Shown here piece after piece: positions 35,372 through 42,623 of a stretch of DNA of 64,000 bases. Source of the DNA: Bermanella sp040371755. Lineage in GTDB: Bacteria; Pseudomonadota; Gammaproteobacteria; Pseudomonadales; Oceanobacteraceae. The notes under the pieces were generated by a model. The model was not told the origin of the DNA and did not search any database. It saw only the letters and a list, made by a program, of their open reading frames with translations. The stretch covers positions 310,001 through 374,000 of the forward strand of contig NZ_BAABWE010000002.1 of assembly GCF_040371755.1 (NCBI RefSeq). The letters are read 5' to 3'. Made by a program: the position numbers and the translations under genes. How positions within the stretch are numbered: position 1 is the first letter of the stretch; every line of letters starts with the position of its first letter.

Positions 35372-36838
35372 ATGCAACTTACCGTGACACAAACCCCTAT
35401 TAATGAATACCAAGGGGACGCTCTAATTCTTTTTGTACCAAGTGAAGGCGAACTACCTGCCGCCACCGCTACCATCAACAACGAACTGGATGATTTCATC
35501 AATCAGTTACAGCAAAATGACGACATCAAAGGCAAAGTAGCGCAGACGTTAGTCATACCACAAGCGAAAGGCCCACGATTAATTCTGATTGGTTTAGGCC
35601 AACAGCCTGTGAAAGGCAAAGACTTCATCAAGGCATTAAATGCTGCAGCCAGTGCACTCAAAACCAGCGCAGCCAACACCGCGGCAATCGATATTCGCGA
35701 TATTGAGCTTGATGGTTTTGATACTGAATGGGCATACAAACAAATTGGACAAGCATTCCAAGGGGCGTTGTACCATTTTGATGAGTGCAAAAGTAAAAAA
35801 GATGAAAACCCAAACACCATTGAAAGTCTAACCGTCATCGCAGACAACACCGCCGAATTAGATCTAAAATTCGGTCAAGCCCTTGCAAAAGGCATGGCTT
35901 ACACCAAAAAACTCGGAGATATGCCCCCCAACGTTGCAACCCCATCCTACCTTGCTGACGAAGCCGATAAACTTGCCACTATGAGCGACAACCTCGCCAC
36001 TAAAATTTTAGATGAAGATAAAATGGAAGAGCTAGGAATGGGCTCTTTCCTATCCGTATCTAAAGGCTCCATTGAACCGGGCAAAATCATCTGCATGGAA
36101 TATCTAGCTGGAAAAGCTGGCGACGCCCCTCACGTATTAGTGGGCAAGGGCATAACATTTGATACTGGCGGCATCAGCTTAAAACCCGGTGCAGGCATGG
36201 ATGAAATGAAATACGACATGTGTGGTGCAGCTTCTGTGCTGGGCACCATGCTTGCCATTATTGAATTAGAGCTACCCATTAACTTTGTGGGCGTAATTGC
36301 TGCCGCTGAAAATATGCCTTCTGGTCATGCCAGCAAGCCCGGTGATATTGTCACTGCCATGAATGGCACCACCATAGAGATTTTAAACACAGATGCCGAA
36401 GGCCGTTTAGTTCTGTGTGATGCACTCACCTATGCCATTGAAACCTACGAGCCTGCCAGCATTGTGGATATTGCCACATTAACAGGTGCGTGTATGGCTG
36501 CTCTGGGTCGCGTTAATTCGGGCTTATTTACTGAGGTTGATGACTTAGCACAAGAACTGATCGAAGCCAGTAATACCAGCAGAGACACTGTTTGGCGTCT
36601 ACCATTACAAGAAGAATATCAAGAGCTGCTTGATAGTAATTTCGCCGACATCGCCAATATTGGTGGCCCTTTGGCAGGTGCAACTACAGCAGCATGTTTC
36701 TTAAGTCGCTTTACTGAAGGGCAAAAATGGGCCCACTTAGATATTGCAGGGACCGCATGGCACTCAGGTGGTAAAGCAAAAGGGGCATCTGGTCGACCAG
36801 TACCGTTATTGGTTAATTACTTAGCTAATAAGATTTAA
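35372..36838 (+). CDS. pepA: Leucyl aminopeptidase PepA
   Basis: 488 residues, M17 family. The N-terminal macro-like domain lacks catalysis; the C-terminal domain has the di-metal site: GKGITFDTGGISLKPG (Lys and Asp), 'MKYDMCGAASV', and the signature NTDAEGRLVL. A hexameric cytosolic aminopeptidase; in E. coli it also acts as a DNA-binding protein for site-specific recombination and carAB control. GGAGACAG lies just before the ATG. The usual next gene, holC, is displaced by 2.4 kb. Confidence 0.96.
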   Translation: MQLTVTQTPINEYQGDALILFVPSEGELPAATATINNELDDFINQLQQNDDIKGKVAQTLVIPQAKGPRLILIGLGQQPVKGKDFIKALNAAASALKTSAANTAAIDIRDIELDGFDTEWAYKQIGQAFQGALYHFDECKSKKDENPNTIESLTVIADNTAELDLKFGQALAKGMAYTKKLGDMPPNVATPSYLADEADKLATMSDNLATKILDEDKMEELGMGSFLSVSKGSIEPGKIICMEYLAGKAGDAPHVLVGKGITFDTGGISLKPGAGMDEMKYDMCGAASVLGTMLAIIELELPINFVGVIAAAENMPSGHASKPGDIVTAMNGTTIEILNTDAEGRLVLCDALTYAIETYEPASIVDIATLTGACMAALGRVNSGLFTEVDDLAQELIEASNTSRDTVWRLPLQEEYQELLDSNFADIANIGGPLAGATTAACFLSRFTEGQKWAHLDIAGTAWHSGGKAKGASGRPVPLLVNYLANKI

Positions 36839-36859
36839 CGGAAGACGAAAGACGAAAGA

Positions 36860-36884
36860 CGCAGCTAATGTTTACGCTGCGCTT
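36860..36884 (+). terminator. pepA terminator 1
   Basis: CGCAGC / GCTGCG stem with a 10-base loop, then CTTTT. Upstream is a short GACGAAA direct repeat. Nearly the same hairpin follows valS. Confidence 0.65.
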
Positions 36885-36889
36885 TTGTC

Positions 36890-36908
36890 GCACCCTAGAG
36901 GTGCTTTT
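36890..36908 (+). terminator. pepA terminator 2
   Basis: GCACC-CTAGA-GGTGC then TTTT, right after terminator 1. Tandem terminators suggest tight insulation from the convergent lipoprotein gene. Confidence 0.65.
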
Positions 36909-36975
36909 CGTCTCTGTGATTTCAAAGGGCTAAAAAATAATCGCCAGCCTTTAGCATTATTTCTTCATTCAAACT

Positions 36976-37161
36976 TCAAAGGCGGTCGCCCAAATTATTA
37001 GTTGGTTCCAGCTTAGACTCGGGTATGGGTTTAACTTCAGGCTTCTGCGGTGGAACTTTAATGATCACACCACCCCTACCTTTTGCTTTACCTCCGCCAT
37101 GTGGAGAATAATACACGCTACAACCTTGCAATAAGATGCATGTAATTAAGACTATCTTCAC
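36976..37161 (-). CDS. Small lipoprotein, function unknown
   Basis: 61 residues. I start it at GTG 37161, nine bases after AAGGGG, giving a short lipoprotein signal with core KIVLITCILLQGC (lipidated Cys at 14). An earlier GTG at 37179 has only a weak site. The mature part is basic and proline-rich ('GGVIIKVPPQKPEVKPIPES'). It sits 57 bases downstream of the SGNH hydrolase on the same strand and may share its transcript. No relatives are recognised. Confidence 0.6.
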   Translation of the reverse strand: MKIVLITCILLQGCSVYYSPHGGGKAKGRGGVIIKVPPQKPEVKPIPESKLEPTNNLGDRL

Positions 37162-37218
37162 ACAGCAGAGCCCCTTCACTTTTATTTACCTGTAAAATAA
37201 CGATTAGTTTATATATTT

Positions 37219-38346
37219 CTATATAAGCTCACGTATTTTCTTAGAGAAAATTTCTGATATTTCTCTATATCCATCACCATTTAAATGAATAAAGTCCGCC
37301 CAGTATTTTGGGTCCTGAACTTCTTGACGTAAATCAATACAGTGAAATTTCTGCAATGGTTTACCGGTTTTTTCCTTATATAAATTAGGAAGATTTTGCA
37401 TCTGTTCAAAAAAAGCATCTAACATGGCTTTTATAAACTCAGCTCTTTCTTGATTTACCCCCACTGGGCTTTTAGAGCCATCATCATTCATCGGATTAGC
37501 AGGCCAGCCCAGCTCATCGAAAGTTTCATGCAGATTCGCTTCGCTGGTTAAGGTGTATTCACCAGGGTCAGTAATATCAATACCAATGGATTTAAGCGGC
37601 TTGATAATGATATCCAGTTTTAAAAAGCCTAATAACTCTTTGATTAAAAAGCCTACATCAGAAAAGTCAAATTGTGTTGAGGTACCTGAACTTAGTTGAA
37701 TAGCATAGGAGTACACATGAGTCACCACATGGGCTTGTGGCGAAAATTCATCACGATACTCTAATGCAATAATGTATTGATCAATAATTTCACGGGCCGT
37801 CTGGGTTAACAAATCATGATCATAAGATGTTTTCCAATCTCCAGTGTACGCTTGCAATACACCGTGACGTACTCCATCTACTAAATCATTCCCTCCGGCA
37901 CTAATGGCAATGCAATCTACATGTTTTCGTGCCGTTTTATTTTGTAGTGCCGTGTATAAAGTTTGAGATGGAAACTTTTTTTCCCATACACCGTTACGTT
38001 TATCTGGCTGTTTTGCTGCTAACTCTTTGGCGTGATCGCCGCTTCGCTCTAAGCGTAAAAAAATTCCATCTAATGTTTTATCTCGACTTAAAAAATCAAT
38101 GACATTAGTTTTACTGTCCATACCAAACTTCTGTAATCCAATGGTGTAACGTAAAAAAACACCCAATACATCCGTTAAACTTTTTACTGGAAAATCAAAC
38201 CAAGAATCCCCCTCACTAATAATGATGGGCTTACGCTTCACTTTAGGCCACCACTTAGGCAGGTTATTTACTTGCCAACGATTACGGGCAACCAATTTTT
38301 CAAATTCTTTTAAATTACGAGTGTAATCAATATCTGCGCTTGCCAT
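37219..38346 (-). CDS. SGNH/GDSL-family hydrolase
   Basis: 375 residues, no signal peptide. The SGNH blocks are visible: nucleophile Ser in IISEGDSWFDFP (block I, about residue 43), Gly-Asn in ISAGGNDLVDG (block III), and Asp/His in WADFIHLNGDGYREI (block V). It has a long insertion between blocks III and V. Family members are esterases, lipases or acyl hydrolases. The substrate is unknown. It is one of three genes inserted between pepA and holC, next to an acyltransferase, which hints at lipid or acyl remodelling. Confidence 0.82.
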   Translation of the reverse strand: MASADIDYTRNLKEFEKLVARNRWQVNNLPKWWPKVKRKPIIISEGDSWFDFPVKSLTDVLGVFLRYTIGLQKFGMDSKTNVIDFLSRDKTLDGIFLRLERSGDHAKELAAKQPDKRNGVWEKKFPSQTLYTALQNKTARKHVDCIAISAGGNDLVDGVRHGVLQAYTGDWKTSYDHDLLTQTAREIIDQYIIALEYRDEFSPQAHVVTHVYSYAIQLSSGTSTQFDFSDVGFLIKELLGFLKLDIIIKPLKSIGIDITDPGEYTLTSEANLHETFDELGWPANPMNDDGSKSPVGVNQERAEFIKAMLDAFFEQMQNLPNLYKEKTGKPLQKFHCIDLRQEVQDPKYWADFIHLNGDGYREISEIFSKKIRELI

Positions 38347-38455
38347 GCTACATCCTTGTCATGCAAAAAACGGATATTTGAACATAATCAGACATGACCG
38401 ATAGGTCAACAATAGGATTAGACTGAAGCCGTCTAATTGATCATAAATATTTCTA

Positions 38456-39145
38456 TTACGAATACTCCTCCAATCGCTTTTGTATATCATGAATCACCGT
38501 TCGACGAAAATCGTTTGAGCATTCACTTGTTAAAGCGGACTTATAGGCTGCTATATCTAATAATTCAGCAGATGCTTGTATGGTCTTAAATAACTTAGGA
38601 AAAGCATCCCCAGGGGCATGAACATGGTGCAGCCCTCCAGAGTATACAAACATCATTTTGCCTGAGTTTTTTACACTCAAGATGTCCGCTATGCCACCGC
38701 GTACCGTCATGGGCTGACCGTGTTTGTCGAGACCATTTCGCCTCTTCATTCGGCCTTCTGGCAAAATAGCCACTAAACTATCTTCACCAACTCGACTCAA
38801 AAAATACTGCCAAGTTTCATCTTTTTTACGAGAAATAGGGATCATCCCGGGTAATAACGTATGATATATACGGCCAACAATAGGCCGATCATTCAACGTA
38901 ATATCCGCACCGGGAGCAATTAATTCACCACTTAAACGCCATAACACATGCATCGGTGCCAGCCCAATAAACAACAATTCAAATAGGCTAGTATGATTCA
39001 AGAAAACAATGAGTCGCACATGATGGAATTGATCAAACTGATCACGGCTAAGCCAAGTTAGTCGGTAACGATAAAGCGCCACACACATCAACTTAGCCAA
39101 ACACAATAGAATAAATCGAATGACTCGGAGCATAAGGTACATCAA
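38456..39145 (-). CDS. 1-acyl-glycerol-3-phosphate acyltransferase-like protein
   Basis: 229 residues, PlsC-like fold. An N-terminal hydrophobic segment (5-24) is followed by the acceptor block NHTSLFE and the substrate block LPEGRMKRRNG near residue 130. The first block is HX4E, not the usual HX4D, so the catalytic acid is a Glu; this is odd but may still work. The protein is short, like lysophospholipid acyltransferases of marine bacteria. Lies upstream of the SGNH hydrolase, 109 bases apart. Confidence 0.7.
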   Translation of the reverse strand: MMYLMLRVIRFILLCLAKLMCVALYRYRLTWLSRDQFDQFHHVRLIVFLNHTSLFELLFIGLAPMHVLWRLSGELIAPGADITLNDRPIVGRIYHTLLPGMIPISRKKDETWQYFLSRVGEDSLVAILPEGRMKRRNGLDKHGQPMTVRGGIADILSVKNSGKMMFVYSGGLHHVHAPGDAFPKLFKTIQASAELLDIAAYKSALTSECSNDFRRTVIHDIQKRLEEYS

Positions 39146-39284
39146 CTACTTAAGGTTATTTTTATTATAGTTTGAATGTTTGTTATACAAGGGCTCTCTT
39201 GTCTTGTCCATGTGCGGCTTGCCCTTGCAGTGGCTAATTAAAGTCACAAGACGTATACTGAGCGAATAATATTTGAGCACGCAT

Positions 39285-39710
39285 ATGACGGTTATCGACT
39301 TCTACATTCTTGGCCATACGGATGAATTAGCCCGCTTTAACTTTGCCTGCCGGCTAAGCGAAAAAGCTTATGGTGAAGGCCATCAAGTGTACGTGCATGT
39401 AGAAAATGAAGATCAAGCCAAGCGCTTAGATGCACTCATGTGGCAATACAAACCCGAATCGTTTTTGCCTCATAATTTAGTAAACCAAGAGCAATCAGCT
39501 CCAATTCAAATCGGCTGGCAAAATCACCCATCACATCATTATGATGTCATGATTAACTTAAACTCCCCGCAGCCTAATTTTTTTAGCCGCTTTGCAAGGG
39601 TTCTTGAAATTGTGGTGCAAGATGAAAAAGTGCTCGAGCAAACTCGAAAACACTTTAAATTTTATAAAGACAGAGGTTATGAGGTCACCCATAGAGACCT
39701 TCGCGGTTAG
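39285..39710 (+). CDS. holC: DNA polymerase III chi subunit
   Basis: 141 residues from the ATG at 39285; a TTG four codons earlier has no better ribosome site. Typical chi features: 'DFYILGHTDELARFNFACRL', 'HVENEDQAKRLDALMWQYKP', 'ESFLPHNLV', and the terminal 'RGYEVTHRDLRG'. It links the clamp loader (through psi) to SSB. Its normal neighbours, pepA and valS, are still on both sides but separated by inserted genes. Confidence 0.93.
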   Translation: MTVIDFYILGHTDELARFNFACRLSEKAYGEGHQVYVHVENEDQAKRLDALMWQYKPESFLPHNLVNQEQSAPIQIGWQNHPSHHYDVMINLNSPQPNFFSRFARVLEIVVQDEKVLEQTRKHFKFYKDRGYEVTHRDLRG

Positions 39711-40553
39711 TTATTCTTGAGGCAGCTCAACCACTACTGAACCCGCAATCGAGTGATCACGCCCTTCAGCTGTAAACGATAAACGCTCATTTAAATCAGT
39801 CACCTGTATATCTAAGTCTATATTCAACGAAGCAATAAAATCTGAATAAAATTGATAATAACTATTAGCGTCAAACTTTGCGAAATCCGAGGTCTCTTGC
39901 CAACTCTCCAACTCTAAATAATAGGATTTTACTGAATTAAAATGCCCTTTTACTTGATCCCCTATAGTTAAATAGCCATTAGATTGCTGAAAGCAATAAC
40001 TAGGAATAGATAAAGATATAGAATCTGTTTGTACCAATGTAGTAGCAAAGGGTTCAACTGCATCACTTATTTTTAACATCTCATAATCAATGACAGTACG
40101 GTATGATGAAGCGGCATAATGATTTTGATACGATGCAGGCACTTCACTGGTGTCATTAAATGTGCCAGTAATACTTGAAAAATTACTAACCTCACCGATA
40201 AAACTATTACCCGAAAAAACCAATTCATTGCCATTAAAACTCAGCGTTTTATAGTCATATTCCCCAGTATAATCACAATGTTTTTTGTAATACGTATTGC
40301 CTTGCTGAGTAATCACAAAATACTCTTTAATGGCAAACGGCTGCACATATTCAACATCGTTAGCAGAGGTATAAGAATGAGTGCCACGACCAACCGCCAC
40401 CCATGTACCCGCCAAATTACTAGAAGTAATAGCTCTGCTTTGATATTGAGTTAAATCATATGGAGTTATCACAGGCCCTTGTGGTTCATCAGAACCGCCA
40501 CAAGCTGATAATGTAAAAATGAAAGATAGAATTAAACAACGTTGAATTAGCAT
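39711..40553 (-). CDS. Lipoprotein, tandem family member 1
   Basis: 280 residues. Lipobox LSACGG (Cys at 18). The mature part is beta-rich with few charges: 'GTWVAVGRGTHSYTSANDVE', 'AIKEYFVITQQGNTYYKKHC', 'CFQQSNGYL'. It shares this order (GTW.. , KE.FVI.., C.QQSNGY) with the two genes upstream. It is the most diverged of the three. Its stop abuts the holC stop with no base between. Function unknown; the small beta-barrel-like plan recalls lipocalin-like or adhesin-like surface lipoproteins. Confidence 0.7.
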   Translation of the reverse strand: MLIQRCLILSFIFTLSACGGSDEPQGPVITPYDLTQYQSRAITSSNLAGTWVAVGRGTHSYTSANDVEYVQPFAIKEYFVITQQGNTYYKKHCDYTGEYDYKTLSFNGNELVFSGNSFIGEVSNFSSITGTFNDTSEVPASYQNHYAASSYRTVIDYEMLKISDAVEPFATTLVQTDSISLSIPSYCFQQSNGYLTIGDQVKGHFNSVKSYYLELESWQETSDFAKFDANSYYQFYSDFIASLNIDLDIQVTDLNERLSFTAEGRDHSIAGSVVVELPQE

Positions 40554-40644
40554 ACTTCATCCATGAATACTTGAATCATCGTAGCTTAACAAACACAGAG
40601 GTTATGACATCTTTTTTGTTAAATAGGTACAACCAGTTAACATA

Positions 40645-40668
40645 AAAAAGCCCGCTATTGCGGGCTCT
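40645..40668 (-). terminator. Terminator after tandem lipoprotein 2
   Basis: Minus strand: AGCCCGC-AATA-GCGGGCT then T6. The same hairpin and flanks recur 950 bases upstream after lipoprotein 3. Confidence 0.85.
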
Positions 40669-40671
40669 GAA

Positions 40672-41478
40672 TTATTGTACTGGTAAGTTGACGTTTATTG
40701 CACCTGATATATTGCCATAACGATCAGAGCCATTAAAAGAGATGACTTGTGAGCTCTCTGAATGAGTCAAAATATCGAACTCCACAGAGTCACCATAATC
40801 CGTATCGTAATCATAATACCCTTGTAAGTCGGTATAAATAGCTGTGTAACCATCATCACCTGTATAGCGCTCTAGATCCACATAATGTGTTTGTACAGTT
40901 TCAAAACTAACGGATTCAGCACTAGCATTTACATACCCATTAGATTGAGATACACAACCAAGACCACCGGAGTCACTTTCAGTATCATTAGAAATGTTTA
41001 ATGTGGCTAATGGGTTTGTACTATCGCTAATTTTTACTGCATCAAGGTCAAGAGTAACGTTAATTGTAACGCCTGAGTCATAAATACTCTCAGAATTCGT
41101 ACCACTAAACTCTGAGTTATTATTTAAAGTGGCATTAAGGCCACTAAAAGAAATGGTATCCCCATTAACACTAACTCGAGCAGCATATGTCTCATCACAT
41201 GTCAGTTTGTATAATGAGCCGCTATCTTCAACAATAATGAAAGTTTCTTTAAGGGCTTCTTTACCATTTGCACTCTTCTGTGATGATGATGCTTCAATGT
41301 CAATAGTCCCCGTCATCACCCAAGTACCTACTATGCTTTGTGTACTCACAGAACGTCCTTGGAAGCTATCAAGGCTATATTCACTAACTGAAGGGCCATT
41401 ACTACCACTACTACCGGAGCCGCAACCCACCAACACAGCACTACATAAGGTTGTAGCCAACAATGCTTTAACCGTCAT
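40672..41478 (-). CDS. Lipoprotein, tandem family member 2
   Basis: 268 residues. Lipobox VGCGS (Cys at 19) followed by a Gly/Ser linker. Shares 'SLDSFQGRSVSTQSIVGTWV', 'KETFIIVEDSG', 'SQSNGYVNASAESV' and a final 'SGAINVNLPVQ' with the next copy. The stretch between holds acidic loops ('DYDTDYGDSVEFD') that could bind calcium. It is closer to member 3 than to member 1, so the family grew by stepwise tandem duplication. Confidence 0.72.
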   Translation of the reverse strand: MTVKALLATTLCSAVLVGCGSGSSGSNGPSVSEYSLDSFQGRSVSTQSIVGTWVMTGTIDIEASSSQKSANGKEALKETFIIVEDSGSLYKLTCDETYAARVSVNGDTISFSGLNATLNNNSEFSGTNSESIYDSGVTINVTLDLDAVKISDSTNPLATLNISNDTESDSGGLGCVSQSNGYVNASAESVSFETVQTHYVDLERYTGDDGYTAIYTDLQGYYDYDTDYGDSVEFDILTHSESSQVISFNGSDRYGNISGAINVNLPVQ

Positions 41479-41599
41479 ATCCCTATTTTCCTTTCCTAGT
41501 TTATTTTTAAAAGGACCATTATCGTGATGATTTTTGTCTAGTCAAATATTATTAAAAATAGTGTGCAGGCTGGCCAAGCAAGCAATAAATGTAATAACC

Positions 41600-41624
41600 A
41601 AAAAAGCCCGCTATTGCGGGCTCC
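41600..41624 (-). terminator. Terminator after tandem lipoprotein 3
   Basis: Minus strand: AGCCCGC-AATA-GCGGGCT then T6, identical in core to the one at 40645. It was copied along with the gene. Confidence 0.85.
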
Positions 41625-41648
41625 AAATATAGGTAATCTAAATTACAT

Positions 41649-42458
41649 TTATGGCAATTCCACTGAAATTGTACCACTGACTGAATCAACAGAGTCCAAC
41701 CCATTAAATTCAACTAATTCAGAATCACTTGAAATAACAGTATGACTAAAACTTACACTATCACCATAATCAGTATCAAACAAAAGGTAAATACCATTAT
41801 AAAATTCGATCGCCGTATAAGGCTCATCACCTGAATATTTCTCGGCATAAAAACCATTTACTGCGATCTCTGTAAAGGTTTCAGAATAACCGCCACCGGA
41901 AAAGTCACCGCGAGTTTGTTGGAAGCAATTTAGGCTATCTGAATCATTGCCGTCGCTTGATGTATAACTCATTTGCACAAAATCATTGGTGGCATTACTG
42001 ATTTTAACCATGCTCGCATCAAATTGAAGGTCAATTGTTCCACCATTATAAGGATATGAATCCGAGGTGCTAAATGTAGCAGAAGAGTTCTCAGAGATTG
42101 AACCGGTTAATATCGATTCATCATAACCACTATAAAGTGAGATTGTACTCCCAGAAACTGTAATCGGCTGGCTAGATCTTCCATGGCAAGCACTACGTTC
42201 ATAGCCAGAAGTTTCATCCCCTGTAATTACAAAATAATCTTTCAAATAAACATCACCTTGTCCACTATCTCCTTGATAAGTTGCAGATATGTCAATATCC
42301 GTCACCATTACCCAAGTACCTGTTAAGTCTTGAGTGCTGACCTGTCTATCAGTGTAATCATCCAAACTATATGGGGCTGGGCCGCCACTATCACCACTAC
42401 CACAACCAATCAAAGCCCAACTTAATGTAGCTATCGATGCAAATTTAATGCTTTTCAT
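41649..42458 (-). CDS. Lipoprotein, tandem family member 3
   Basis: 269 residues from the ATG at 42458, with GGAGA 6 bases upstream; an earlier start 24 codons away would put the signal peptide inside the protein. Lipobox IGCGS (Cys at 19). Shares 'YSLDDYTDRQVSTQDLTGTW', 'DYFVI', 'CFQQTRGDFSGGG', acidic 'LLFDTDYGDSVSF' and final 'VSGTISVELP' with member 2. Lies next to valS, divergently. Confidence 0.72.
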   Translation of the reverse strand: MKSIKFASIATLSWALIGCGSGDSGGPAPYSLDDYTDRQVSTQDLTGTWVMVTDIDISATYQGDSGQGDVYLKDYFVITGDETSGYERSACHGRSSQPITVSGSTISLYSGYDESILTGSISENSSATFSTSDSYPYNGGTIDLQFDASMVKISNATNDFVQMSYTSSDGNDSDSLNCFQQTRGDFSGGGYSETFTEIAVNGFYAEKYSGDEPYTAIEFYNGIYLLFDTDYGDSVSFSHTVISSDSELVEFNGLDSVDSVSGTISVELP

Positions 42459-42623
42459 TTTGTCTCCTTCATTTAGCTGCACTAGTATGGGCTTTTTGAA
42501 TGGAATTTCATAGGCTTGGGGCTCAAACACAAATCACAAACAATTCCCTATTACTACTATCCCCCCCTAAAAACCGCTATAATCAGCGCCATTTTTCAGC
42601 TTTACAATCGGTGAATAACAGCC

